DNA of 64,000 nt from Rebecca billardiae RCC1528. Lineage: Eukaryota; Haptophyta. The translations under genes were made by a program, and so were the position numbers. The stretch is from positions 682,001 to 746,000 of the forward strand of contig OZ251231.1 in the NCBI GenBank assembly GCA_965240325.2, written 5' to 3'. Below, piece by piece: positions 9,902-20,125 of the stretch. The notes beneath the pieces are model-generated. The model was not told where the DNA came from. It was given only the letters and a program-made list of their open reading frames with translations, and searched no databases. Each line of letters opens with the position of its first letter. Within the stretch, counting starts at the first letter, position 1.

Positions 9902-11929
9902 ATGGCCCCCGCCGTCGCCGCCGCCTTCGCCGCCCTCGCGCTGCTCATGGCGCGCGGCGCGGGCTGCGCGGTGCACGGCCGGATCGAGTGGCTCGACGTC
10001 GAGCGCGTGGTGCCGCCCAACTCCTCGTGGTGGATCACCAACCCGTGCGTGGCGCCGTGCGCGAGCGCAGAGACGGGCGGCCAGCTGCCGGGCGTGGCGT
10101 GGCTGATGCTCAGCCTGGGCGACGGGCGGGCGTGCATGCGCGGCGGGAGGGGCGTGGTGGGCGCCACTGACTGCCGCCTTGCCCACCTCGACGGCGAGCG
10201 CTCCCTCGCCATCGAGTTCGTCCTCGACGCGCGCGAGCCGACGTGCGCGGAGGGCGGCGTGTGCCGCGCGCGGGTGGTGCGCACGATCGGCGAGGGGAGC
10301 GACCCCAAGGTGTTCTGCGTGGCGGGGCAGCCGGTGGTGACAGTGACGACGAAGGCGGGCCTCCTGCTCGACGACTCCGCCGCGCAGCCCCTCACGGTCG
10401 CGCGCAAGGGCCTGCGCCTCTCGCTGTGGGGCGCGCGCGGCGCCGCGCTCTCGGCGCGTCTGCGCGGGCTCGCTGGACTGCAGCTGCTGGCCACAGGGCT
10501 GCCGCAGCTGTCCGATGGGGCGGCGGGCAGCGCGCAGCGCGCATTCGGGCCGCGCGCGGCCGTGAGGCTCATGCGGCGCATGTGCGATCCGCGCCGGCTG
10601 GGGCAGCGCCAGTTCAGCGCGTGCGCGCGCTTCCTGCAGATGGTGGCGCGCCTCCGGCTGGCCGAGCTGTGCGCGGCCGGCGACAACAACAAGCGCGCGC
10701 GGCGGCCACTGCTGCGCGAGCGATGCCACGGCCTCTGCGCCGGCGAGCTACGCGCGGTGCGCGGCTGCGGCGTTGGGTACGCGCGCGTGGACGAGGCATG
10801 CGACCTGCTCCCGCCGCCACCGGACGACGACGCCGACGAGCGCCCTGCTGGTGCGGACGCCGACGCGTCACGCGCTCGGCTGCGCGCCCTCACGCGCTTC
10901 GGGCCAGTGCCGACTAGCGAGTCGTCGGACAAGAACTGGAGCCCGTTCACGAGCGCGCGCGGCGGTGGGCTGGGCATGGTGCACGCGTTCGGGCACGATG
11001 CGCTGCGCACGTGCGAGCTTCGAGCCCCCACCCAGCGCCTCGTCGGCGCCACTCTGACGACGCATGGACGGCAGCAGCCGTGGCATGCGTGCATCGCATG
11101 TGCGCACGAGCCCGCTCGGATGGCCTCCGACTCGAGCGCGCCCTTCCACGCGTGGCTGCTCAACGCGTCGAAAGCGCGCACGGCGGCGTTCTACGGCGAC
11201 CGCGCGCGCTTCCCGACGTGGCGGCTCGCGACCGTCAGGAAGCTCAGAGCGGCGGTGCACCTCAACGGCGTGCGGCTGCTGCGGCTGCGCCCCAGCACCG
11301 CACCCACCGCCATCACAGCGCCGCCGCCGCACGCGCGCGAGGAGGCGGAGGCCGCGGGCGAGGTGCTGCTCGGCGTGCTGCACACGCGGCTGCGTGGCAC
11401 GCTCGAGGGCGCGCACCCCGATTGCAAGCACCAGCCTCGCGCGGGCTTCGTCGACTACGCCCACCACCTGTGGCTGGCGAGCGCGCACGAGCCGCTGCGC
11501 GTGCTCGGCGTGAGCGCGGCGCTGCCGCTGCGCACACAGCCTGCGCACTCGCCATGGTTTGGCAACTGCCGCAAGCTGCTGAGCGCGCGCGGCGCCCGCG
11601 CATGCCATGTGGGGCTGGCCGCGCTGGACCGGGCGAACGGCGGCGTGACCGAGTGCGGCATGCGCGTCGCGTTCGTCGGCAGCATGATGCTCGTGGGAGG
11701 CGCACACGGCACTGATGAGCACGGCGCACACGGCGGCGCGTGGGAGCTGCTCGTAAGCTACGGCGCGGGCGACGCCGAGGCGCGCACGCTGCGACTGAGC
11801 GCGGCCGAGGTGGCCGTGCTCTTCGCCAACGGCGCGCCCGGCGCCGCCCTCGGCGCGGCAGTGGGCTCCGCGCGCGCGCTCGACGCCGACGGCTACTGGT
11901 ACTACCCGCTCCGCGGCAGCGACTACTAG
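9902..11929 (+). CDS. Large secreted or Golgi protein, function unknown (possible glycan-active domain)
   Basis: A 675-residue single-exon protein from the first ATG. A signal peptide is clear (AAFAALALLMARGAGCA). Residues about 25-200 form a cysteine-containing domain with WWITNPCVAPCAS; the middle contains clustered cysteines (CDPRR, CHGLCAGEL) and an acidic low-complexity linker around residue 305. The C-terminal third has HLWLASAHEPLRVLG, MRVAFVGSMMLVGG and WELLVSYGAGDAEARTL. That last pattern (strand, Tyr-Gly, Asp-x-Glu-x-Arg) recalls five-bladed-propeller glycoside phosphorylases or hydrolases such as GH130, but the resemblance is by eye and weak. Its position among glycosyltransferase genes fits a glycan role. 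It could equally be a lineage-specific extracellular protein. The right arm of the foldback repeat ends 126 bp upstream and so sits in its promoter region. Confidence 0.65.
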   Translation: MAPAVAAAFAALALLMARGAGCAVHGRIEWLDVERVVPPNSSWWITNPCVAPCASAETGGQLPGVAWLMLSLGDGRACMRGGRGVVGATDCRLAHLDGERSLAIEFVLDAREPTCAEGGVCRARVVRTIGEGSDPKVFCVAGQPVVTVTTKAGLLLDDSAAQPLTVARKGLRLSLWGARGAALSARLRGLAGLQLLATGLPQLSDGAAGSAQRAFGPRAAVRLMRRMCDPRRLGQRQFSACARFLQMVARLRLAELCAAGDNNKRARRPLLRERCHGLCAGELRAVRGCGVGYARVDEACDLLPPPPDDDADERPAGADADASRARLRALTRFGPVPTSESSDKNWSPFTSARGGGLGMVHAFGHDALRTCELRAPTQRLVGATLTTHGRQQPWHACIACAHEPARMASDSSAPFHAWLLNASKARTAAFYGDRARFPTWRLATVRKLRAAVHLNGVRLLRLRPSTAPTAITAPPPHAREEAEAAGEVLLGVLHTRLRGTLEGAHPDCKHQPRAGFVDYAHHLWLASAHEPLRVLGVSAALPLRTQPAHSPWFGNCRKLLSARGARACHVGLAALDRANGGVTECGMRVAFVGSMMLVGGAHGTDEHGAHGGAWELLVSYGAGDAEARTLRLSAAEVAVLFANGAPGAALGAAVGSARALDADGYWYYPLRGSDY

Positions 11930-14033
11930 CGTAGCAGTAGCGAGCAGTGCGCCGGTCTGAGCCGGCAAGCCGCGCTGCTGCTGCTGACGTGACGTCACGT
12001 CTGGGTGACCCGGGGGAGCATATCGTCGTCAGTCGGGTTAGGTACTATCGAATCGTTACCAACTGCTGTATACCGTGACGGTATGTTTGACTCGCGTGAA
12101 GCCGGCATAGGTGGGTGCGGCCGCCCGGCGAAGCCGCACGAAGCCGGTGAAGCGGGCGCGCGGTGGCCACGGTCGCGGCGATCCGCGCAGTCTAGCGGGT
12201 GGCGAGGCGACAGTGGGCGCGTCCCAGTCGGTCGCCGACGTGCCGCGCCCTGCCGACCAGCCGCCTTGACGCAATGGCCCGCCGACCCCCGGCGTCCGCC
12301 TGGGCTACGTGCACGCGGCGATTTGAATGAGGCGCGCGCTGCCGGCTGGCAAGGAATTCGACGAGGGCGAGGACGAGGGTGATGAGGAATGGATGGCCGT
12401 AGACACTGTGAGCGCTGGCCTCTCTGCTGACTCCAGAGCGCCGCACGCGCACACGTGCAAGCACCCGTCTGGCGCGCCTCCGCATGGCAGAAGGCGGATC
12501 GTCTGTGGTGAAGTGATCCGGAGATACCTGGCGTTGAGTCGCCCCCTTCGGCGGAGGCAAGTTGGCGAGGAGTGTGTGCCGACCCGTGCTTCGCCGCGGA
12601 CCCGTCCGCGTGTGGCCCCGCGACGTGCGGTCTCGCTGCGCCCCCGCCCAGCACTGCTTGGTGCCTGGCTGCGGCGCAGGCGCAGGGCTACCTGGCCGCA
12701 CGCTCGTCAGCAACAGGCTGACGCGGCGACCTGCGGCTCCAAATGGCAGCAGCGGCGGGGTGGTGGTGGAAGAGCGCCATGCCTTACATAGCCACGGTGT
12801 GCGGTCGGCAGGTGCCATCGCCAGTGACCGCCGAGCGGCGACGGCTGAGCTGAGCTGCATGGCGACTGCGGAGCCCGCCGAGCGTCGAGCCGCGCGCCGC
12901 GCCCGGTCGCCCGAATCGGCGGAGGGCAATCGCCTGGACGGAGTCGGCAGCCTCAGGCCTGCTCGGTTGGTCCGCTCACCCCGCTGCCGCCAGCAAGGAG
13001 ACTATGCGCTTAGGCTGGCGCACATGAGACAGTATACGTATGATCGTCGCCGTGCGGTGAATCTCTGGCTGCCCGCGCGCGCGGCGGTGCGCATGCACGG
13101 TGGGCGGGCTGATCTGTGATCATCCGCCCGATGTTGCTCAATGGCGGCTGACCGTGGGGGTGACTGTGGAGCTGGGGGTGGGAGGTGGGGCATGACGCTC
13201 TCCTACTCTTGCCGCAAGGTCCCTCGCGGTCGTCCCGCGCAGCGATTCCCGCACTCGCCCCTCGCCATCATCACGCGCCCTCAGCGGCGCGCCGCTGCGC
13301 GGCGGCGCGCCCAACCCAGCCGGGCGGGGCACGCGCTCGCGTTTGCTCCCACCTCGCCCTCGAGACGAGCGCGGGCGGCGGGGCTCCTCCTCCTCCTCCT
13401 CCTCCTCCTCCTCTTGCGCGCGCCGGCGCCGGCGGGGCGGCTCCTCCTCCTCCTCCTCCTCCTCCTCATCCTCGCCGGCGCCGCGGCCGCCGGCAGCGGC
13501 GGCGCCGCTGGCGCCGCCGCCGGAGAGGGGCCGCCGAGGGCCAAGAGGGGCGGGAGGGGCGGCAAGGAGCCGCGGCCTGGAATGACCTGCGCGAGCACGG
13601 GTGTCGCCGATGGCGACGGCTGTCGCCGGCTGTCGCCGATGGCGACGGCGCCGGTGCGAATGGCAGCACGGACGGTCGCGGGCGCGTCGTCCATGCTGGC
13701 TTCAGCGCGGCTTCAGCCCGCTTCAGCGGGCTTCAGCGGGCGTGAAGCCGCGCTGAAGCCGCACTGCGCGTCGCTTCAACATTGTGCTGTATTGTTGCCC
13801 CAAACCGTATCTGGCTTCACCCTCTACTAGTAGTATAGAACGTATACCGTACGGTGTGCTAACCGTGCAGGCACAAAACTGCCTCGTCGTCGGTATTACG
13901 GTAGTACAGTACAGTAGCACAGTACTAGATGTACTGTACCATGATGATACATATACAAATACGACAATACAGTATGACAGGATCTGCGCCGGGCCGCCGC
14001 CGACTGCACACGCGGTACAGTAGCCAAGTCAGC
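11930..14033. other. Intergenic region, GC-rich then AT-rich, no confident gene
   Basis: About 2.1 kb separate two plus-strand genes. The first half is GC-rich with several open frames of Arg/Ala/Pro composition on both strands and no domain; I treat these as composition artefacts, although a short unrecognised exon is possible. The region contains two TCC runs (13384-13471) and a cluster of interleaved short repeats at 13600-13760 (CGCCGATGGCGACGG words, then GCTTCAGCGGGC words in both orientations). The last 200 bp before 14034 are AT-rich and probably form the promoter and leader of the fusion gene. Confidence 0.45.
13384..13471. repeat. Two (TCC)n microsatellite runs
   Basis: The runs at about 13384-13414 and 13440-13470 flank a GCGCGCCGGCGCCGGC segment. 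They are read as poly-Leu, poly-Ser or poly-Gly depending on frame, which explains the open frames across them. Confidence 0.75.
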
Positions 14034-17000
14034 ATGGCCACGTCGTTCGGCTTGGGCGGTCCGCCTCGTTGGGGCGCCTGCGTGCTGAGCGCGCTCATTG
14101 GCGTGGTCGTCGGCGTGCAGCTCAGGCCTACGGTGGAATGCCAGTGCGGCGGCGCCACGCGCCGCCTCGACGAGGATGCAGGTGGCATGTCGGGCGGGGC
14201 CAAACTCAAAGGCGGCGCTGTGCAGACGGTGAACCGCCTCCTCGGCCTCACGCCGGGCGTTCTCAGCGAGATCTCGCGCGAGCTCGACGCGCTCGGGCTG
14301 CAGCCGCACGAGCGCGAGGCCCCGCCACTCACCATCCCAAGCGGCCGCGCGCTTCCAAAGATGGGCCACGTCGGCCCGGAGAACGGCACGGACCCGTACC
14401 CGTCGCGGCTGCTGCAGGAGGCGTTTGTGCGCTTCACCACGCTCCTCTTCGACCACGGGCTGCTGCCCATCGCGCCGCGCAACGGCACCAGCGGCATCGA
14501 CGGCTGGGGCGTCGGGCGCGGCAGCCCGTCTCTCCACAGCATTCTGAGCCGCGCGGGCATGGAGCTCTTCCTGACCGAGCGCGCGGGCGCGCTCGTCGAG
14601 CCGGGCAGCACGTGCCTGTTCTGGGACGACACGAGCTACTTGGAGCTCGTGCCCGGCTGCGACCCGCGGCGCGCGTGGGTGCTCACCTTCGCGCCCGTGC
14701 GCCCGGACGCGGCGGTCGCTCTCGAGGTCGTCCGCGGCGCGCACAACACGCTTCGAGGCGATCTGGCGGCGATCTCGAACGCGAGCATGGCCGGCGCCGC
14801 GCTCGGCCTGTTCGACGCCGTGCTGTGCGTGCAGGTGTTCGAGCACATCATGCACCCGTTCGCCGCCGCGCGCGCGCTCACGCACCTGCTCAAGCCGGGC
14901 GGCCGCGTCTTCTTCACCGCGCCGTTCGTCGAGCGCTTCCACGGCGTCCCTACCGACGGCTTCAGGTACACGGTCGACGGCGCGGCGGCCATGTTTGAGG
15001 ACGCGGGGCTGAGCGTGGAGGAGCGGTGGCGGATAGGCGACACGCTGCTCGCCAACGCGTTCACGCTGGGCTTCGGCGTGGGCGACTTCGAGTCCAAGCG
15101 CCTCCACGAGCGGCTGCTCATCCCCGACAACCTGGGCCCCGCCGAGCGGCTGAGCCAGCGCGGCCAGATGAACAGCCTGGCCGAGCGCAACTGGGATGGC
15201 ACCCCCGCAGTGCCGCTCGACCAGGACCCGAGGCACTGGCTGTACATCTCGAGCGCGCTGGTCGTGCGTGCGCCGTACCGAGACATGCAGTCGGAGCTCG
15301 CGGCGCTGCGCATTCCGACCAGCCCGCACCGCGTACAGCGCGCTCGGCGCGCCAACTCGAGCGGCTCGCCTGGCGCTGGGCTCGCTGTCGTCGCGATGAT
15401 GCCGCGCGACAGCGCGCAGCGTGCTGCGTTCGCTCATCGCGCGCTGGCAGCGTCGGAGCAGATCTCCGAGGTGCTCTTCGCCGACGCGTGCTTCCTACTC
15501 CGCGACCCTGCCGAGCACGAGCTCGTCCTCGCCGAGCGCACCTTCTCGCACCTGCGCTGCCCGCAATGGATCCGCATGGCGTACAAGCGCGTCGGCAACT
15601 GGGTCGCACAGCTTCGCGCGCTCGAGATTGCCGCGCGGCGCTCAGGGCCCACGATCCTGGTAGAAGAGGATGTGCACTTCTCTGCGGCGCACTTCGCCCT
15701 GTACATCCCCCGTGTGGTGCGCATGGCAAGTGATGCAGACCTCGTCTACCTCGGCAGCTGCTACGAGCTCACCAAGCTGGTGAAGCAGTGCGTGCAGGCA
15801 GCCCCTGGTCTGTTTGCCTTCCGACCGGTGCATGCAACGTGCGGCCATGGCTGGCTGGTGAGCCCAGCCGGCGCGCTCGCCGCCATCCGTGCGTTTCGCG
15901 GCTACCTTGACACGTTCCACGCCGTCACCAAGCTCGTGCAGCCGCCGCGCGACTGCTTGCGCGCGTACGCTTCCGAAGACGGGCTCGTGGCCAAGTCTGG
16001 CGACAAGGAGTTCCAGTTCATATGGGAGTGGTACGTGCAGGTCGGTGCGGACTGGATGATGACGAGCGCGCACCGGCGCGGGCAGATCAGCGCCCTGCAC
16101 GTCTGGCCGCAGCTCGTGGTCCAGGCAAGCGGCACAAGGCGCGTCAACAGGTGGTTCCACTATCAGAGCGACAGCGGAGGAGTCATCCACTTGCCGGCTG
16201 GCTGCAAGTTCGACGACACAGCAGCCAACTGGCGTGCGATGCTCACTTATGGCAAGACTGTCTGCCCGAAGCAGTTCAATGTAGAGGCCAACTTCGACCT
16301 TCATACGACCACGAAACCACCAGCCCTGGGCCAGCTCGTGCCGTGCACTGCCAACTGCTTCCGCCGCGGCCGGCTGGCGCTGAGCCCCTGGCAGCAGCGT
16401 TGCCAGCCTGCCTCTGACGCAGCTGCACTGGCTGGCGGGCTCGTCGACTGGGTCGCAGGGGTCGGCACCAAGCCACCTACGCGTCTGCACGAGCCGATGC
16501 AGGCCATCGCCATCGTGTCCCATGAAGATGCTGCCTCTCCTGCATGCACCTCCTTTGAGCGCTTTCTCGAGCTCGAGGTCCCAACGTACCTGGTCTTCAG
16601 CAGTGCAGTGCTTGCCAAACCAGGCTGTGCAGACTTCCTGCAGCTCTTGCGCCAGCAGGCCCCGCCATCCGTGCAGCTGCTTGTGACAGACGGCACTCCG
16701 ACCGGCGCTGTGCATGCACGGGGGCTCGTACTTGCACTGCTCGATGCGCAGGGCGTGAGCGCTCCAGAGTTCCTCGTTTACTCTGACTGCGAGGTCGACG
16801 TGCTCCCGCCGCAGGAGCAGCGCGCACAGTGCAGTTATGCAGGCGCTGTGCGTGAGCTGGTCACTGAGCTCGTGACGAGGCGTGCCATCGTGGCTGCTGG
16901 CGGACCCCAACACTACGTTCGAGACAGCCAAGACCAGTGCCCTGGCACACACAGGCAGAGGGACGCACGGGCGAGGCTCAAGCCCATCGCCATCATGCCA

Positions 17001-17489
17001 ATCGTCGTCACGACGCGGAATCACAAACGACGGGAGTACACGATAGAGAATGCGGACTTGCCTGCAGCATCGTCGAAAAAGATCCTCCTCCCTATGCGCC
17101 GCCACCGCAGGCCTGCCTTGGACTTTGGGCGCATAAGAGAGACTGGCTTGTGGTGGACAGCCCCCATCATTGCGTACGACCTCCGCAAGTACCACGAGCT
17201 GCACATGCGCTTACTGCCCAGTCGTCATCCCCCTGTGGATGAGCATGGGACGCGGACAGCTGGTGGTAGCATCATCACCATCGAGCAGACACCATCGCCA
17301 GCACGCTGTCAAGGCATGAACTGCAATCAGCAGCTGAATACGTCGCGCTTTCACACTACGTCTTCGGCAGAGTCGTCCGGCCAGGTTGCCAATGCAGCGC
17401 AGCGCATGCTCTGCAAGACTGGCTGGACATCCTTGTTGACAGAAGAGCTGTTCTTCTTGTTGCACAGGCGCCGTGATGCCACTGCTTAA
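14034..17489 (+). CDS. Fusion: SAM methyltransferase + GT25-like domain + third putative glycosyltransferase domain
   Basis: A 1,151-residue protein. I start at the ATG at 14034, where a signal anchor begins (WGACVLSALIGVVVG, about 13-27), although the frame stays open 105 bp upstream. Residues about 180-320 are a class I SAM-dependent methyltransferase: FDAVLCVQVFEHIMHPF is motif IV and LLKPGGRVFFTAPF is the post-motif strand and turn. Residues about 448-640 look like family 25: LAVVAMMPRDSAQRAAF, then QLRALEIAAR, TILVEEDVHFS (acidic motif near 540) and CGHGWLVSPAGALAAI. Residues about 822-1060 form a third domain with IAIVSHEDAASPAC and FLVYSDCEVDVLP (about 914), a DxD-like site following an alpha-beta unit, as in GT-A enzymes. 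A Golgi enzyme that builds and methylates a glycan is the simplest reading. Order and joins are seen; activities are inferred. Confidence 0.75.
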   Translation: MATSFGLGGPPRWGACVLSALIGVVVGVQLRPTVECQCGGATRRLDEDAGGMSGGAKLKGGAVQTVNRLLGLTPGVLSEISRELDALGLQPHEREAPPLTIPSGRALPKMGHVGPENGTDPYPSRLLQEAFVRFTTLLFDHGLLPIAPRNGTSGIDGWGVGRGSPSLHSILSRAGMELFLTERAGALVEPGSTCLFWDDTSYLELVPGCDPRRAWVLTFAPVRPDAAVALEVVRGAHNTLRGDLAAISNASMAGAALGLFDAVLCVQVFEHIMHPFAAARALTHLLKPGGRVFFTAPFVERFHGVPTDGFRYTVDGAAAMFEDAGLSVEERWRIGDTLLANAFTLGFGVGDFESKRLHERLLIPDNLGPAERLSQRGQMNSLAERNWDGTPAVPLDQDPRHWLYISSALVVRAPYRDMQSELAALRIPTSPHRVQRARRANSSGSPGAGLAVVAMMPRDSAQRAAFAHRALAASEQISEVLFADACFLLRDPAEHELVLAERTFSHLRCPQWIRMAYKRVGNWVAQLRALEIAARRSGPTILVEEDVHFSAAHFALYIPRVVRMASDADLVYLGSCYELTKLVKQCVQAAPGLFAFRPVHATCGHGWLVSPAGALAAIRAFRGYLDTFHAVTKLVQPPRDCLRAYASEDGLVAKSGDKEFQFIWEWYVQVGADWMMTSAHRRGQISALHVWPQLVVQASGTRRVNRWFHYQSDSGGVIHLPAGCKFDDTAANWRAMLTYGKTVCPKQFNVEANFDLHTTTKPPALGQLVPCTANCFRRGRLALSPWQQRCQPASDAAALAGGLVDWVAGVGTKPPTRLHEPMQAIAIVSHEDAASPACTSFERFLELEVPTYLVFSSAVLAKPGCADFLQLLRQQAPPSVQLLVTDGTPTGAVHARGLVLALLDAQGVSAPEFLVYSDCEVDVLPPQEQRAQCSYAGAVRELVTELVTRRAIVAAGGPQHYVRDSQDQCPGTHRQRDARARLKPIAIMPIVVTTRNHKRREYTIENADLPAASSKKILLPMRRHRRPALDFGRIRETGLWWTAPIIAYDLRKYHELHMRLLPSRHPPVDEHGTRTAGGSIITIEQTPSPARCQGMNCNQQLNTSRFHTTSSAESSGQVANAAQRMLCKTGWTSLLTEELFFLLHRRRDATA

Positions 17490-17542
17490 AGCACACGGAC
17501 TATGAGCGCCGATCAGCGCACCAGCTATTTATTATTATTATG

Positions 17543-17942
17543 ATGGCCCGCGGTGCAGGGCGGAGCGCGCAGCGTGGAGCCCGCTCCGTGGGCCCTAACC
17601 ACGTTTCAAAAAGATCTTTGATCAAGATAGAAAAAAGGAACGGGGGACGATTTTCAGGGCTGCATGGAGGAGACCGAGTTTCGAATTTTGAGACCGCGCG
17701 CATAGAGAGGTATCCATTCGGCGTACGAAATGGACGCGCCCACAACAAGTTCATAAGCAAAGCGTGCCGGAGTGACGCCCGTCCAAAAAAATCACGCCCG
17801 CCTTTAGGATGCGTAACGTAACGAACGAAGCGTTACAAGCGTTTTTTTCGGCCAATGAGATTGCCGCAAGGTCAAGGAGCGACGACGTATCTGATTCTGG
17901 ATAGGGAGCCGGCACAGCATTTATTACTTGGGTGCTGGACTG
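17543..17942 (+). mobile_element. MITE-like nonautonomous element, copy 1 (one terminus decayed)
   Basis: The element starts with the 14-bp terminal word ATGGCCCGCGGTGC and runs through GATCTTTGATCAAGATAG, GACGCCCGTCCAAAAAA and GCAATCTCATTGG-type words in inverted form. It matches the reverse complement of 21432-21809 over its length. At the distal end the matching terminal repeat is decayed (GGCACAGCAT), but homology continues to about 17942. No transposase is encoded; mobility is inferred from the intact copy's terminal repeats. Confidence 0.6.
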
Positions 17943-18499
17943 AGGCCGTTTGCTTGAGTGGTGAGATTGATGCCCGGCCAAAATGCGCTGAAAGATGAGA
18001 CGTCGACGCCCCTGAAGCGTCACCAACTCGCGAAAGCCGGCGAAGCTCAAAGCGGGGGGCTGCCCACACGGGCGAGCCCTCGTCCTCGACCACCATCGGT
18101 GTGGACGACCGCGCGGAGCGCGCGCCGCGCGCGCGCCGCGCGCGCGGCCGCGGGCGCCTCCCGCGCGGGCGGCGCACGCACGCCCGCGCGCCCGCCCGCC
18201 CGCGCGTCCGCGTTTGCGGGCGCGCGCGGATCAGCCATCAGGCTTCCGTGTCGGGCGTTGCGTCCGACATGCGCCATGTCGTGCCATGTCGTGGCGTGCG
18301 CATGTGCGTACTCTCGGTGGGGTGGTGCGCGGGCGGCGGCGCTCTCCTGATTTCTACCCCGCGCCCGTGTCGCTGTGCGTGCGCCCTGCGTCGCGCAGGC
18401 ACGCGAGTGCGCGGGAGCCATCCGCGTGCTCGCGACGACGGCCGGCCGACGGCCGGCATCCGGCCGGATGGAGACAGAGCAGACAATTGACAGGCAGGT

Positions 18500-19100
18500 A
18501 CTCGCGTGGAGGCGCTGGGCGCCGAGCCGGCGAAGCGCCACGCCGAGCTCGACGCGTGCGCGCAGAGGCGCTGGGCGCCGACCTGGCGAAGCGAGACGCC
18601 GAGCTCGACGCGCTGCGCGCGCGGTACGCCGGACGCGCTGGGCGGTCGCGCTGCCCTAGTGTCGACGCCCTGCAGCAGCTCGAGCAGGTGTGGACGGCCC
18701 TCGAAGCGACCGTGGGCGAGCGCGCGCGACTCAGCCTGCCGCTGGCCGCCGCCGTCCTCGAGGCCGACGTGGCGGAGCAGGCGGCGGGCGAGCACGGCGG
18801 CGCGGTGCGGAGCAAGCGCACGCGCGCACCGCCGTCTTGGTTGGGTCTAGGGCGGCGGGCGCGACACGCCACTCACCTCGTTCCACCCCGAGCTCCGCTC
18901 GGTCTGCGCGTGGCTGCGCAGCGCGGGCGGGCAGCAGTCAGTGGCGCGCGCTCTCGCTCTGCCGGCACGAGGCGCGCCGGCTGAGCGACCAGCGGCCCTT
19001 CGTCGAGCGCATGGCGCAGCGCGAGCACCTCAAGCAGGTGCGCCCGCACACGCGCGCACGCGCCCCCGCGCCGCGCGGCGCCTCTCGCCCTGCGCGCGCG
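18500..19100 (+). pseudogene. Relic of a coiled-coil gene (diverged inverted partner at 19745-20125)
   Basis: Short protein-like pieces appear in changing frames: KRDAELDALRARY, LQQLEQVWTALEATVGERA, LPLAAAVLEADVAEQAA, then in another frame WRALSLCRHEARRL and RPFVERMAQREHLKQV. The order matches pieces on the minus strand at 19745-20125. No single frame carries them all, and no consistent splice set was found, so I call this a degraded copy. Arg/Ala content is high because of GC bias. The family is not recognised. Confidence 0.4.
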
Positions 19101-19380
19101 CCGCCCCGCTGGCCGCTTCCCCGCGCAGCCCGTCCGCGCCTCTCGCTCGCCCTGCGCGCGCGCCGCCCCGCTTCCCCGCGCGGCCCGTCCGCTGGTAGTG
19201 TCCCATGCCACCCTTGGCCGTGCGCGCCCGCATACTCCGCGCCGAGTCCGAGACGGGTCTGACTCTCACTCTTAGTAGTCAGAGTGGCTGAACTGTCTTT
19301 CTGACTGACTCAGACTGACTCGTCAGTCAGTCCGCATTCTCAACCACTGCGCCGCAGGCCCCCAACTGGCAACTGCGTTG

Positions 19381-19416
19381 GTTCTACGGAAAAGGACCGC
19401 GGAACGCGGTCATTAA

Positions 19417-19464
<48 letters not shown>

Positions 19465-19525
19465 CAGTATATATATATACATATATATATATATGACCGC
19501 GTTCCGCGGTCTTTTTCCGTAGAAC
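19381..19525. repeat. 33-bp inverted repeat enclosing a (TAG)n and TA array
   Basis: The left arm 19381-19413 begins GTTCTACGGAAAA and the right arm 19493-19525 ends in its complement, with one mismatch in 33. Each arm contains its own small palindrome, GACCGCGGAACGCGGTC. Between them are about 15 TAG trinucleotides (about 19415-19464) and a TA run. It is either a hairpin-forming element or a short terminal-repeat transposon interior replaced by a microsatellite. Confidence 0.8.
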
Positions 19526-19744
19526 GAACGTAGTTCGGGGCCCGCGGCGCACCCTCCGTCGGCTGCTGTGTCAGTCTGACATGTGTAACAGTTCGCCTGA
19601 GCTGCCACCGCCAACTCAGTCACTGCCGCCCACCGGGCCGGCGGGCCGAGGACTGTCGCCGCGGGTCCGCGGGCCGCCGCGGGGACTAGCGGCCGGCGCG
19701 CGCGCGCAGGCAGGACGAGAGGCGCTGGCGCGGCGCGAGCCGGC

Positions 19745-20125
19745 GCGTGCGCGCGAGCGGGCGCACCTGCTTGAGGTACTCGCCCTGCGCCATGCGCTCG
19801 ACGACGGGCCGCTGGTCGCTCGTGCCGGCAGAGCGAGAGCGCGCGCCACTGCTGGCCCCGGCCTGCCGGCTGCGCAGCCTCGCACCGAGACCGACCGAGC
19901 GGAGCTCGGGGCGGTGGAACGAGGCGAGCGGCGCGTCGCGCCTGCCGCCGCGCGTGCGCGCCTGCTCCACCGCGCCGCCGTGCTCGCCCGCCGCCTCCTC
20001 CGCCGCGTCGGCCTCGAAGACGGCGGCTGCCAGCGGCAGGCTGAGCCGCGCGCCGGCTCACTCACACTGTGAGTCACACCCGCGGTCGCCTCGACGGCCA
20101 ACTATCCACAGCTGCTCGAGCTGCT
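19745..20125 (-). pseudogene. Inverted relic copy of the coiled-coil gene segment
   Basis: Read on the minus strand, the segment repeats the order seen at 18660-19050 on plus: CAGCAGCTCGAGCAG, then CTCAGCCTGCCGCTGGC, then GGCGCGCGCTCTCGCTCTG, then GAGCGCATGGCGCAG. The copies are clearly homologous but differ by many substitutions and indels. Protein pieces include RPVVERMAQGEYLKQV and FHRPELRSVGL in different frames. No intact reading frame exists. Confidence 0.4.

Noticed and set aside
9005-10729. 574-codon minus-strand frame running through the foldback right arm and antisense to the 9902 gene
   Set aside because: It has no domain, crosses a repeat boundary and lies opposite a gene with a signal peptide. 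Composition explains it.
15642-17204. 520-codon minus-strand frame opposite the methyltransferase-GT fusion
   Set aside because: No recognisable motif; the plus strand has methyltransferase and GT25-like signatures through the same DNA.
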